Shown: piece after piece, positions 19,835 through 28,138 of the stretch | How positions within the stretch are numbered: the stretch's first letter is position 1 | How the letters are laid out: the number at the start of each line of letters is the position of its first letter | NCBI GenBank assembly: GCA_965276665.1 | Contig: OZ255620.1 | Span: forward strand, 4,712,001 to 4,776,000 | Length of the DNA: 64,000 bases | DNA from: CAWGJC01 sp965276665 | GTDB lineage: Bacteria; Pseudomonadota; Alphaproteobacteria; Acetobacterales; Acetobacteraceae | Reading direction: 5' to 3' | The notes under the pieces: generated by a model | What the model saw: the letters and a program-made list of their open reading frames with translations, nothing else | Told to the model about the DNA's origin: nothing | Database searches by the model: none | Position numbers and translations under genes: made by a program

Positions 19835-20118
19835 ATGATGTGCATAAGCATGGCGCAGCCGTTCAGCGCTAAGCACTCATCCCAATGGTTCAACTGGCCT
19901 TTTCCAGGCGTGTGCCGACGCGTGAGCGCCATTGACATGGCAAACATACTTCCCGTCGTGAACACCAGGCCGAGGTAATTCGAAATTCTAACCGTTGGCA
20001 CAAGTCCCCAAAGCCACGCGCAGAGAAGCGGCGCGATCAGCACACTCGTCCGGAGAAACATGCCTCTGAGCATCAGGCGCGAACCGGGGTCGAGCCCCCA
20101 AGAGTAATCCTCTGCCAT
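19831..20118 (-). CDS. Small hypothetical membrane protein
   Basis: 95 aa with two likely membrane helices, TSVLIAPLLCAWLWGLV and NYLGLVFTTGSMFAMSMAL, separated by a short basic loop. The N-terminus is soluble (MAEDYSWGLDPGS) and the C-terminus contains a cysteine-bearing polar stretch. It is coupled by ATGA to the next small gene. This segment is lower in GC than the chromosome. Holin-like size and topology are possible, but nothing specific supports lysis function. Confidence 0.5.
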   Translation of the reverse strand: MAEDYSWGLDPGSRLMLRGMFLRTSVLIAPLLCAWLWGLVPTVRISNYLGLVFTTGSMFAMSMALTRRHTPGKGQLNHWDECLALNGCAMLMHII

Positions 20119-20243
20119 GACGCTGTTCGCGATCCCCGGAATCCTTCGACGATAGCCGGCAGGTTAGTCACATCGGCATAGGCGTTCGATGGGGCCCCGA
20201 GCGCCGATAAATAGTATTCTCATAGCAAAATCAGGAAGGAGAA

Positions 20244-20310
20244 CCCGCCTGGCGCGAGGGACTTACTCTTCCCTTCGGTGGGAAGAGTAGAAGTCCTCTT
20301 GCCGGGCGGG
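20244..20310. other. Long stable hairpin downstream of a leftward small-gene operon
   Basis: CCGCCTGGC (20245-20253) pairs with GCCGGGCGG (20301-20309); inside, GAG-GACTT pairs with AAGTC-CTC, and ACTCTTCCC (20265-20273) pairs with GGGAAGAGT (20280-20288) around a TTCGGT loop. The total is a 65-nt imperfect hairpin. It lies just past the last gene of the leftward operon and could be its terminator or a structured small RNA. No U-run follows on either strand. Confidence 0.6.
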
Positions 20311-20327
20311 CGGATTGAATTAGTCGT

Positions 20328-20504
20328 TCAGTCCTTCGGCACGCGCGCCTCGATCGCCTTCGCCAGCTCGAGCGCCACGTCGCTGAGCAGATAGGCGGCG
20401 CATTCCTCGATCGCGTAGTCCGACACGCTCAGTGCGGCGAGGATTTGGGATAAGCCGAGCATATGCCTGCCGATCACGTCGAGACCGTCTTCGGGGTCGA
20501 TCAT
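20328..20504 (-). CDS. 58-aa hypothetical protein, last gene of overlapping operon
   Basis: Translation begins MIDPEDGLDVIGRHMLGLSQ, continues through an amphipathic helix (ILAALSVSDYAIEECAAYLL) and ends in ARVPKD. Its start overlaps the preceding stop (ATGA at 20501-20504), the strongest evidence that it is a gene. Acidic and soluble, with no known motif. Confidence 0.5.
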   Translation of the reverse strand: MIDPEDGLDVIGRHMLGLSQILAALSVSDYAIEECAAYLLSDVALELAKAIEARVPKD

Positions 20505-20809
20505 GACGGCACCCCCAAGCGGTCAAGCCGCATGTCGCGCAGCACGGCGAGACCGAGCTCTACCTCCGCGTCCTGCGTGCCATTCTCGATCGATGCATAC
20601 AGGCGCCGCACGGCTTCCCCGGCTTTCGCCAGCATCTCCGTATCGGTCAGCGGCTTGGCAGCCGCCAACCGCCGCAGCGCACGGTTCTCACCGTCAATCC
20701 ACGCCATCACGGCGTCGCCATCGCCGCGGCGCCTCCAGCTCGTCTCGGCGAACCGGAGCGCGCAGATGGCATCCGCCACAGGCCCAGGGCGCAGTCGGGC
20801 GGCCCTCAC
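20501..20809 (-). CDS. 102-aa hypothetical phage-type protein
   Basis: The GTG at 20809 overlaps the preceding stop (GTGA), setting the start. The protein is helical (AICALRFAETSWRRRGDG, ALRRLAAAKPLTDTEMLAKA, AVRRLYASIENG) and soluble. It is the third gene of a four-gene leftward operon whose members all overlap by 4 bp. Not recognised. It could be a small DNA-metabolism or structural accessory protein. Confidence 0.5.
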   Translation of the reverse strand: MRAARLRPGPVADAICALRFAETSWRRRGDGDAVMAWIDGENRALRRLAAAKPLTDTEMLAKAGEAVRRLYASIENGTQDAEVELGLAVLRDMRLDRLGVPS

Positions 20810-21255
20810 GCCGGCCTCCCGAGGATATCGTTGGCGAGCGACCAGGCCAGCAGCTCGTGTTGTGCCGCGTTCTGTTCGACAGTCTCGTCGTAGCCCGGGG
20901 CTGCGAACGCCTCGACCGCGATCTTCAGCACCAAGGCCTTCGCTCGAAGCCCCTCCGGCGTGTGGGCCGGTGTCGTCGTGATGGTGTCGAGCCTGTCGTG
21001 CCAGAGTTCGCACCAGTGATCGACCGCTGCATCCAGGGCCAGCTCGCGAGGGTGATCCTTCGGTCGCCGGAGCCCTTGCCTCCCCTCACGGTTTATCTGG
21101 TCTAGCTCGGCCTGATACGACCGGAACTCACTGCAGAGCTGCAGCAGCCCCCCGTCCAGCTCCGTAGCCTTCGCCTCACCTGCTGCGGCTGCGGCGAGGA
21201 CCAGCATCGCTACGCCGGAGCCCATGAGGGAGCGGCGACCCGCGGCGGCGGTCAT
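20806..21255 (-). CDS. Exported hypothetical protein
   Basis: 149 aa with an N-terminal leader RRSLMGSGVAMLVLAAAAAG ending near EAKA, which resembles a signal peptide with an arginine pair. The mature part has two cysteines (QLCSEF and DHWCELW) and long helices. Export suggests a periplasmic or lysis-related role, such as a spanin-like or membrane-perturbing protein, but no family motif is visible. The ATG overlaps the upstream stop and the stop overlaps the next GTG. Confidence 0.5.
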   Translation of the reverse strand: MTAAAGRRSLMGSGVAMLVLAAAAAGEAKATELDGGLLQLCSEFRSYQAELDQINREGRQGLRRPKDHPRELALDAAVDHWCELWHDRLDTITTTPAHTPEGLRAKALVLKIAVEAFAAPGYDETVEQNAAQHELLAWSLANDILGRPA

Positions 21256-21608
21256 GCTGGCTCTCCCATCGGCAGACCCCGGCGGCGGCGAGCCAGCCTC
21301 GCCAGCTCGATCAGCTCCATAATCTGAGGGACGAAGTCGCGCTCCTGCGGCTGCTCCGGTGCGGCCAGCGGATCATCTGGCAGCCAGTGCGGCGGTGCGA
21401 GGTAGATCGCACCGTCTGCACCAAGGAACCGATAGTGCAGCACCTTCCCCCAAACGAGCATCAGGCCGAGCACGTGGCCTGGCACGATGATGTCCGCACT
21501 CCGGGCAGTCTTCCCCGGTCGGGCGATAAACGAGAGGATCGGTTTTTCAGCAGGGATATAGATCGCGCGCCGAGACGACGGCCCGATCATTCGCGGGTAG
21601 TTATCCAT
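21252..21608 (-). CDS. 118-aa hypothetical protein, first gene of the overlapping operon
   Basis: The start at 21608 has AGAGG 7-11 nt upstream. The sequence (MDNYPRMIGPSSRRAIYIPA, then a GHVLGLMLVWGKVLHYRFLG segment and a basic LARLARRRRGLP tail) has mixed beta and helix character with no signal peptide. An in-frame ATG at 21635 is less likely. It heads the operon 21608-20328. The operon promoter must lie in the 430-bp space upstream. Confidence 0.5.
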   Translation of the reverse strand: MDNYPRMIGPSSRRAIYIPAEKPILSFIARPGKTARSADIIVPGHVLGLMLVWGKVLHYRFLGADGAIYLAPPHWLPDDPLAAPEQPQERDFVPQIMELIELARLARRRRGLPMGEPA

Positions 21609-22038
21609 TGCAGCCTCTTGAGTTCGGCTTTCCACAGCCGCGCCGGGAAACGGACCCAGCAGCCGGGGGGTGGAAACCTGCTCAAGAGACAGGTCGTTGC
21701 GCTTTTAACCCCTTAGGAGAGTCTGGACATGGCGCAGCGCCCCCGGCCATAGTGGTCGGGACGGCACGCCCGCCAAGGCGCGTCTTTCGCTCGTCAGCCC
21801 CGCCAAGGGCCGGCAAGCATTCGGCAGACGGCCCCGCCAAGGGCACCTGCCTATCTTGAGTCCGGGTTTCCACACCCACGGACACGTTGCACACAAAGCC
21901 AGCCGCGATCAAGCGGTTCGGCTTCGTTGTGCTGCGCGCTCGAAACGGCGGCCTTCCCCTGGTCGTGACCGCCTTCAGCTAGCGCGAGCCCCCAAGATCG
22001 CCCATCGTAATGACCAACACACTCAAAGGGGGACGGTC
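21609..22038. other. 430-bp region without a confident gene
   Basis: It holds three CCCGCCAAGG motifs (about 21770, 21806, 21834), also typical of the host intergenic repeats. A pair of inverted GGTGGAAACC / GGTTTCCAC segments lies about 190 bp apart (21669 and 21864). Short ORFs on both strands exist but have biased, repeat-derived composition. It probably contains promoters for the leftward operon and the rightward membrane-protein gene. Confidence 0.4.
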
Positions 22039-22269
22039 ATGACCGGAATGATCCAAGTTCTCACGTATCTGCTGGGCATCTATCTGGTGGTCAAAGGCGT
22101 CGGGGTGCTGCAACTCGCTCTCTGCTCAACACGGCCGAATCGAGCGATACCGATGCTGATTGGGTTGTTGACGCTGGGCGTTTGCGTGGTCGCCGCCGTC
22201 GCACTCGTCAACATGCAGGACGAACAGGCAAGGTCGATCGGCGCGACGCTTCCGCGCATCGGGCAGTAG
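22039..22269 (+). CDS. Small two-helix membrane protein
   Basis: 76 aa with two hydrophobic segments, VLTYLLGIYLVVKGVGVLQL and PMLIGLLTLGVCVVAAVALV, separated by a short polar loop (CSTRPNRA). GGGGGAC precedes the ATG at 22039. The size suits a phage superinfection, holin-like or stress membrane peptide, but no family can be named. It is transcribed toward the BrnT/BrnA genes, 70 bp away. Confidence 0.5.
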   Translation: MTGMIQVLTYLLGIYLVVKGVGVLQLALCSTRPNRAIPMLIGLLTLGVCVVAAVALVNMQDEQARSIGATLPRIGQ

Positions 22270-22304
22270 GTCATCCGCCGCCTAGACTTTTTGTATAGAC
22301 ACTA

Positions 22305-22330
22305 TTGACGCCCGGCATTCCAGTATATAC
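22305..22330 (+). promoter_or_regulatory. Candidate BrnT/BrnA promoter and autoregulatory site
   Basis: TTGACG (22305-22310) and an A/T-rich palindrome GTATATAC (22323-22330) lie 10-35 bp upstream of the brnT start, with TTGTATAG at 22291 repeating part of the palindrome. BrnA-type antitoxins repress their own promoter, so these repeats are candidate operators. Confidence 0.4.
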
Positions 22331-22339
22331 AGTAAGTTC

Positions 22340-22612
22340 ATGGCGATCACCTTCGACCGCGCGAAGCGAGACAAAACCCTGCGGGAGCGAGGGCTTGATT
22401 TCGCCGATGCGGCCGAATTGTTCGCTGGCCGCTACACCGTCGATCAGGATCAGCGCCGCGACTACGGCGAGGTTCGCTACCGCTCCGGCGGGTTGCTTGG
22501 CAGTCGGGTTGTCGTGCTGATCTGGACACCGCGCGGCGCGGATCGCCGTGTCATCTCCATGAGGTTCGCTCATGACCGCGAAGCCGAAAACATCCGCAAG
22601 CGCCTGGGTTGA
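22340..22612 (+). CDS. brnT: BrnT-family toxin
   Basis: 90-aa ribonuclease toxin of the type II BrnT/BrnA system, related in fold to RelE. Family features are FDRAKRDKTLRERGLDFADA at the start, the VDQDQRRDYGEVRY segment, VVLIWTPRGADRRVISMRFA and a final HDREAENIRKR. It inhibits translation by RNA cleavage when not bound by BrnA. The start is at 22340. The end overlaps the antitoxin gene by 41 bp, in the toxin-first order normal for this family. Confidence 0.88.
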   Translation: MAITFDRAKRDKTLRERGLDFADAAELFAGRYTVDQDQRRDYGEVRYRSGGLLGSRVVVLIWTPRGADRRVISMRFAHDREAENIRKRLG

Positions 22613-23009
22613 CCCTGACGATGCGCCTGAACTCACCCCCGAAGCTCTGGCTCGCGCCGACGTTTACGAAGGCAACAAGCTGATCCGCCGTGGCCGCCCG
22701 CCGACCGGCAACGCGAAGATGCCCGTCTCGCTGCGGATTGATCAGGACGTGGTCGAGAGACTGCGCGAGATGGGGCCTGGCTGGCAGACGAAGGCGAATG
22801 ACGCGCTGCGGGCGTTTGTTGGGTTGCAACAAGCAGGGCGGCGGACCAGACGCGTGAGACTGCGGCCGTCAAAGGATGATCGATTTGACATACCTGGCAG
22901 TGTCCCGCCTGGTGCGAAGCGTAGCCGGACAGCACGTTCGGCTAAGTCGACACCCAAAAAGCCATCAACCAATGCATCGGTTACTCGCCCAGGGAAGTTT
23001 GCGCCCTAA
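22572..23009 (+). CDS. brnA: BrnA-family antitoxin with a long basic tail
   Basis: 145 aa. Residues about 15-85 match BrnA: acidic N-terminus DPDDAPELTPEALARADVYE, then GRPPTGNAKMPVSLRIDQDV, the ribbon-helix-helix DNA-binding part, and MGPGWQTKANDALRAFV. Typical BrnA proteins end near there. Here a further 57 residues, rich in Arg, Lys and Ser (GRRTRRVRLRPSKDDRFDI and on), follow. The stop overlaps the convergent terL stop by 4 bp, suggesting that the original stop was lost when terL became the neighbour. Confidence 0.85.
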   Translation: MTAKPKTSASAWVDPDDAPELTPEALARADVYEGNKLIRRGRPPTGNAKMPVSLRIDQDVVERLREMGPGWQTKANDALRAFVGLQQAGRRTRRVRLRPSKDDRFDIPGSVPPGAKRSRTARSAKSTPKKPSTNASVTRPGKFAP

Positions 23010-24472
23010 AACCCACGAGCCGTATGCCGGCTGATTGCGTATTGCCGTAACGCTGTCCGCGCCAGCGCCACCGCCTCATCGCTGATCCGCATCGGCGCCC
23101 GCGCTTTGCACAGCAGCAACGCCCCTGCCACTGCGTTCGCCACGTCGTCATGCGCCCCAGGCCCGTGATCGATCGAATCCCGTCCCCCGCGCGCCGTGCG
23201 CCTCTCGAGCCCGCACAGCTGCGTCACCAGCCGCGGCACGTCGAGCAGCTCGAGCTTCCCCGAGTTCAACAGCGGCAACGTGTCGCGATAGATGTCGCCC
23301 TTAGTAGGTTCGGAAATGCGGTAGCTTATCCCCGCCACCCGAAACCGCTCGCGCGGCCACTCGCCCGCATACCGATCACCCGTCACCTCGCTGAGCCTGT
23401 AAGCCTTCAGCAACCCCGCAAACTCAGTCACCGCAGCCTCCGGCGAGAACGGCGGCCGAATCTCTCGCACGGCATCGAGCACCGCCACGTCGTCCTGCTG
23501 GTGCGCGATCGCGATCGTCATACTGTCAGACGAGCCGCCTGACGGATCGGCAAAGGCCAGATACTGCACACCAGGCACTGGCAGCAGCTCCCGCCGACCC
23601 GGCACCACGCACGCGTCAACAGTCTCCCGCGATACGAACGCCGCAATGTCGGACCGGAAATCGCCGCCATACTCCGCGGCCGCCTTCTCTGGGTCCTCCT
23701 CCGTCGCCTCCTCGATGATCGCCGGATCGATCGACGGATTCATCTCCGCGGTGCCGCCCTTCCACACCAGCACGCGCGCACCGTCCTGCGCGTAGTGGCG
23801 CCTGAAGGCCCCATAGAGCGCGCCGCGTTTGGCATAAGGCGATGACGCGAGGAGAAGCATAGAGCCCGGTATGGACGCCAGCCCCGGCCGCAGAGCCGCC
23901 AGAATTTCCATGTCCGGCACAGCGCTGTCATCCGTCCGCCAGAACGCCACCTCGTCGCACAACGCCGCGGCCAACGTGTACCCGCGTGTTACCCGAAAAG
24001 ATGCCGTGTGAATCTCGATGACCACCCGGTTGCTCAGCGTGACCGATTCGGTTTGCTCATCCTCAATCATCCGCGCGAGATACGGCACGCTGCGCAGCAA
24101 CCCGGTGATATAGCGAAAGATGCCGCGCGCCTGCCGCCGATCCGCCGCGATCACCGCAACCGTCGCCATCTCTCCCGGCGCCAGGTGCGGCTCGTAATTC
24201 CCCCAGCCCGCCAGGAACGTCGCGATCAGCGCCAGCACACGGGACTTGCCGCCGCGGCGCCCACAGATCAGCGCAGCCTCACGGAACATCTGATCCGGCT
24301 GCGTGTGGCGGCCGGTGTGGCGCTGGTAGAGCCCGACCGCCTCATCATCCATCGGCAGCGCGAACAGCGCCGCCAGAAACGCTCTCCAGGCCCGCCACGT
24401 CTCGCCCTTGAAGTGCGGGCCGAACGCCTCAGGGTGGTCGAGGAGCTGCAGGATGTTCGGCTGCGCAGCCAT
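23006..24472 (-). CDS. Phage terminase large subunit
   Basis: 488-aa packaging ATPase/nuclease. The Walker A-like loop GRRGGKS is at residues 71-77, Walker B LCDEVAFW near 170, and the C-terminal RNase H-like nuclease shows FADPSGGSSDS and the metal-site DHGPGAHDDVANAVAG. This is a complete TerL. It is the last gene of the leftward tail/packaging block and starts directly after the hub-gene stop. No terS or portal gene is recognised beside it, which is unusual for a phage. Confidence 0.88.
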   Translation of the reverse strand: MAAQPNILQLLDHPEAFGPHFKGETWRAWRAFLAALFALPMDDEAVGLYQRHTGRHTQPDQMFREAALICGRRGGKSRVLALIATFLAGWGNYEPHLAPGEMATVAVIAADRRQARGIFRYITGLLRSVPYLARMIEDEQTESVTLSNRVVIEIHTASFRVTRGYTLAAALCDEVAFWRTDDSAVPDMEILAALRPGLASIPGSMLLLASSPYAKRGALYGAFRRHYAQDGARVLVWKGGTAEMNPSIDPAIIEEATEEDPEKAAAEYGGDFRSDIAAFVSRETVDACVVPGRRELLPVPGVQYLAFADPSGGSSDSMTIAIAHQQDDVAVLDAVREIRPPFSPEAAVTEFAGLLKAYRLSEVTGDRYAGEWPRERFRVAGISYRISEPTKGDIYRDTLPLLNSGKLELLDVPRLVTQLCGLERRTARGGRDSIDHGPGAHDDVANAVAGALLLCKARAPMRISDEAVALARTALRQYAISRHTARGF

Positions 24473-25393
24473 CTACCGCGTCGGCGCCTGCCCGGGTGGA
24501 CTGGCAAGCATTTCCTGGAACCATGCTCCCCCGGGCGTTTCGCTCTCTAGATCATAATGCAGGCGGTAGACGGTCCATTTCCCACATGCCGGCGTCAGGC
24601 TGCTCTGCACCTGCACCTGGGAGCCGAATTTGATGACCGGGTTGAACAGAGCCTTGACGATGATGCCCTGCCGATCGAATGCGGGATATCCAACCATCCC
24701 GGTTGTCGGTGAGATCAACGGGATCCCTGCCGTCGATCCGCGGCTTCCCGTCTTCGGCCAGATGGCGAGAGTCTGATCGTCTAAAACCCACTCAATGCCT
24801 GCGGCGTGCGCACAACTTTCAACCTGAGCAAACAACGTCGACGGGAGATAGGGATTGGACAAGATCACACTCACGCCGTGGTTCTCGAACGCGACGCCAA
24901 GCTGCCTAGCCAACCCAGCAAGCACGTCCGCAGCATCCACTGATCCCTGGAAGCTGCTCGGGGGCACCGGGTTCAAAGCCCCGAAAACGCCCGTCGCGGC
25001 GTAGAGCGAAAAGAACACGTCCGGTGTGCCGCCAAAATCCGCGAACGCATTGATGATCGATCCCACGAAAACGATCGACATTCCGTTCGTGTCATCACCG
25101 GCCATAAGAGCAACAGTATTGTTGGTTCGATTGCCAGGGATGAGGCCGAGCGTCGACAGCTTGTTCATGTCGGAAAGGGGAAGCCCGTATATCCGGAGCT
25201 GCATGTTCCCCATATCGAGCTGACCGCCCTTCTCGATATGCGCGCTGACACGCAACCCCGAATAGGTCGCCTGATTGCTCGATCCGTCGAATGTCGGTGT
25301 GACCGTGTTCCCCTGATTGTCCTGGTGCGGCTGCAAGGTGAACGTCACCGTCAACCGCCGCTCGACGAAGCTGGCGGCGGTCGCGGCGCTCAT
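24473..25393 (-). CDS. Phage baseplate hub protein
   Basis: 306-aa tail hub. The opening (RRLTVTFTLQPHQDNQGNTV, then SGLRVSAHIEKGGQ and LDMGNMQLRIYGL) and the central VDAADVLAGLARQLGVAFEN resemble hub proteins of contractile- and siphophage tails (gp27/gpD-like fold). It would cap the tail tube beneath the tape measure. The start overlaps the tape-measure stop by 4 bp and the stop directly precedes terL. The C-terminus is short and contains no lysozyme domain. Confidence 0.75.
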   Translation of the reverse strand: MSAATAASFVERRLTVTFTLQPHQDNQGNTVTPTFDGSSNQATYSGLRVSAHIEKGGQLDMGNMQLRIYGLPLSDMNKLSTLGLIPGNRTNNTVALMAGDDTNGMSIVFVGSIINAFADFGGTPDVFFSLYAATGVFGALNPVPPSSFQGSVDAADVLAGLARQLGVAFENHGVSVILSNPYLPSTLFAQVESCAHAAGIEWVLDDQTLAIWPKTGSRGSTAGIPLISPTTGMVGYPAFDRQGIIVKALFNPVIKFGSQVQVQSSLTPACGKWTVYRLHYDLESETPGGAWFQEMLASPPGQAPTR

Positions 25394-27302
25394 GCCAGCC
25401 CGCGTTGCGCCGGAAGGTAAGCCGCCTTCTGCGCCAGCGCCTCGCGGATACCGTGACCGATCACGCGAGGATCGCCGGACGGCACGTTGATATTAATCGG
25501 CCCGTTGATCGTCGTGGAGCTGCTATTGTCGTGGTGCGCCGTGTTGTTGACCGTGTGCGAGCCCCAACGTTGGGCGGCAGTGGGCGGCGTCAGCATAGGA
25601 GCAGGAGGCGCCGCAGGTGGAGGCGTGGGCGGCACAGGCAACCCTAACGCCATGCTAACGCCACGCTGCGCCACGTCCGGCTTAAGGGTCGTGCCGGACT
25701 CACGCAGAGACATCGCCTGAACCAGCTTCTGAGCCATAGCAGGATCATGCAGGTTCAGCGTCGCATTCGGGTCGACACCCATCATCTGCGCAACCTGCTT
25801 AATGTAGCCGGCTGTGTCGTTGTTATCGCTCGCAGGCGCCCACTTGTTGTGATCTGCGCAACCGTATTGAGGTGGTCACGATCCTGGTAAGCAAGCATCT
25901 GCCTCGTCGCGGAGGCCACACCGGCCTCCATCGAAACATAATGTCCGAAACGTCCGTCCGATGGCGCGTTCGGGTCAATGCCCTGCTGCCCCGGACGGTA
26001 TTCCAGGTTCAGCGGATTGTTATTCCGCATCCCGCGCGTCTCGGCACTCCCGCCGACAATGCCGTGCCAGAGGCGGCTCGCCAAGTGACCAAAGCTCTCG
26101 ACGCGGGGAGCATTCGGCTGGTCGAGGGGCGCGCCGGACGGCTGGGGCGCCCCATTGTCAGGCTTCCATCCTGGAATGAAACCGTCTGGCGTGGCGTTCG
26201 GATCGGTATCGCCGTGCTGCAGAAGGACACCAAGCAGCGCCGTCAGTGCCGGCGAGAATGCCGCCAATGCTCCCACCCGGCCAAGCACTGCCGTAAACCG
26301 CGATCCAAGCCACAACCCGAACAGCAGCTCGGTTGCCTTCTGCCAACCACCTACAGATTTTGCCGCGTCATTGGCACCACCCGCAAACGCCTCTATGTCC
26401 TTTCCGATCTGGTCCCAATGGATCGAATCCAGGAACTTCCCGACCGCCTCCGCGCCGCTGGCGATGGCTTTCAAGATGCCGGGCATGTTCTTCTGAATCA
26501 GCGCATCGAATTGCGTCAGCATCTGGTCGACGTAGGGCAATACCTCGGCCAGAATCTTGCGGCCGATCGTGGTGATTTCCTGCTCAATGTTCAGGAAGTC
26601 GTTCAGGATTTTCTGCTCGCGGGCGATGTCATCATCGGACGGAAGCCCGAGCCGGCGTTGCTCTTCGAGAAGCTGATTGATCTTCGGCAGCCCGGATAGC
26701 AACAAGTTGATGACACCCGGATCACCTAGTCCGGCGCCACGGATCATCGATGTCGCTCGCGCGGGGTCCATCCCGGCTATGTGGGAAGTCACGTCCTTCA
26801 GGATGTCGCCGAGGGGCCGCAGCTTCCCGGTCGCATCGGCCACGTTCACGCCGAGCCCGTGAAAGAACGCCATGATCGGCTGCTGCTCGCCGGTGATCTG
26901 GAACCGCTGGAACTGCTCCATTATGCCCTGGAAAGCCGACTGCATCCCCGCAGCCGTGCCACCGACACGCTTCGCAGCGCCTTCCCAAGCAGCCAAGTCC
27001 TGCGCGCTCATATCCAGCGTTTTCGACACACGGCCAAGCGCCGCATCGCTGGTCGTCACGTCTTTGACGAAATCGGTGATGCTGCGCGCGCCCGCCATCA
27101 CCGCGAACAGGCCCAGCGCCTCGTTGCGAAGCTGCGTGAAAAACTCAGCGCCAGTCTTGCCGGACGCCTGCAACAGTTTCGCTGTGGTGTTGGCTTCCTC
27201 AGTGGTTGCCTTCATGGAGGCAGCCGCCTGCTTCTGTCCCTGCGTGAAGGCGGATGCGTCCAGGCCGAGAGTTACGACCAGCGCGTCAATGACGTTCGGC
27301 AT
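25390..27302 (-). pseudogene. Tail tape-measure protein with P5-like muramidase domain, frame-broken
   Basis: Two collinear frames form one gene. Frame 1 (27302 to 25782) opens MPNVIDALVVTLGLDASAFT and runs through long helices (SDAALGRVSKTLDMSAQDLA, VADATGKLRPLGDILKDV) into a P5-type peptidoglycan-degrading domain (RGMRNNNPLNLEYRPGQQGI). Near 25850 the frame switches: after NTVAQI the expected TKWAPASDNNDTAGYIKQVA lies in the -1 frame and continues to 25390. One missing base explains this. No slippery heptamer is visible, so programmed frameshifting is unlikely. Combined length is about 635 aa, short for a tape measure, implying a short tail. Confidence 0.75.
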
Positions 27303-27314
27303 CCCGCTTGCCCC

Positions 27315-27767
27315 TCAGGCCGTCCCCAGAACAGGCTCGCGCAGAAACCGCTCCTGCACCGCGGATGTCAGTTTCGCCGGCGCGGCCGCAGCAACCAGAT
27401 GCAGCTTCACCGTCTCAATCCGCAGCTTGATCCGCGTCCCGATTTCCTCAATGTCGCCTCGACGCAGGGGGCGAAAATCCCCGCCATCCAGCACCGACAC
27501 GCAAGACATGATTCCGTCAAGCAGCGGTTTCATGTCGTCCCACGCGACCTTGCCGAACACGTTGGGATCCATCGCAGCCAGCCCGGCCATACCCCGGCCG
27601 GCGAGCTCGTCAGGTACTTCGACACCGGCTCGAGAGACAGCCAGCACCGCCCGCGCAAGCCATTCCTCAGCGTCGTCCGACAACATCTCTGTAATGCGGA
27701 ACACGCGGCCAGCGTCGCGGCCGTTGCCATCAATCGCTATGTCAGTCGTTCGGCGTGGCATCGCCAT
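27315..27767 (-). CDS. Phage protein, possible tail assembly/chaperone role
   Basis: 150 aa from the ATG at 27767 (or 148 aa from 27761). Mostly helical: RVFRITEMLSDDAEEWLARA, VSRAGVEVPDELAGRGMAGL and IEEIGTRIKLRIETVKLHLV. Its place directly before the tape-measure gene, separated by 12 bp, is where tail assembly chaperones sit in many phages, and the length fits. No sequence motif confirms this. It overlaps the end of the preceding small gene by 26 bp. Confidence 0.55.
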   Translation of the reverse strand: MAMPRRTTDIAIDGNGRDAGRVFRITEMLSDDAEEWLARAVLAVSRAGVEVPDELAGRGMAGLAAMDPNVFGKVAWDDMKPLLDGIMSCVSVLDGGDFRPLRRGDIEEIGTRIKLRIETVKLHLVAAAAPAKLTSAVQERFLREPVLGTA

Positions 27768-27924
27768 CCTTCCCGACATCCGCCGCCTGCAACTCTGCAA
27801 ACGCCCGCGCCGCTTCGTCAGCCGCATCCCGATAGTTCGCCTCCGCTACCATCAGCAGAACCTGCTGTCGCCCTTCGTCAAACCACGCACGGGAGAAGCG
27901 ATCGAGTGATGTGTCGCCAGACAT
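27742..27924 (-). CDS. 60-aa acidic hypothetical protein
   Basis: Starts at 27924 with MSGDTSLDRFSRAWFDEGRQ and continues as one long helix (QVLLMVAEANYRDAADEAAR) to a DATPND end. The upstream stop and this ATG share one base (TGATG), implying coupling. Small helical proteins at this spot before tape measures often take part in tail assembly, but this is position-based inference. Confidence 0.55.
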   Translation of the reverse strand: MSGDTSLDRFSRAWFDEGRQQVLLMVAEANYRDAADEAARAFAELQAADVGKDGDATPND

Positions 27925-28138
27925 CAAAACGGCGCTCCACCATTCGCCACCCGGCCCCGCACAAGCTGCGCGCCCTGACTGAACGTGGACCCAGGCGCGA
28001 TGCCAGAATCCCGCAGACCAGCTCGTCCATTCTCGTGACCGATCCCGCTGCAATCAAATTCCCGGCAATCGTGAGCAGGTTGCCCATCGGGGCGCCACCG
28101 AGCACCAACTGCGTGAATGTGTTCTCATCGCCGGTCAT
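27924..28138 (-). pseudogene. Small tail-region gene with apparent frame switch
   Basis: The reading frame from 28138 looks authentic at its start (MTGDENTFTQLVLGGAPMGN, LLTIAGNLIAAGSVTRMDEL) but turns into arginine-rich nonsense after about residue 45. In the other frame the segment GIAPGSTFSQGAQLVRGRVA ending NGGAPF stops exactly at the TGATG junction with the next gene. The likeliest reading is one about 70-aa protein broken by an indel near 28015. Low-confidence reconstruction. Confidence 0.4.

Noticed and set aside
21682..21912. 76-codon leftward frame in the 430-bp gap
   Set aside because: It runs through CCCGCCAAGG repeats, has no ribosome site and looks repeat-derived.
25840..25860. 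Programmed -1 frameshift in the tape-measure gene
   Set aside because: No X-XXY-YYZ heptamer or obvious downstream stem at the switch point. Simple indel preferred.
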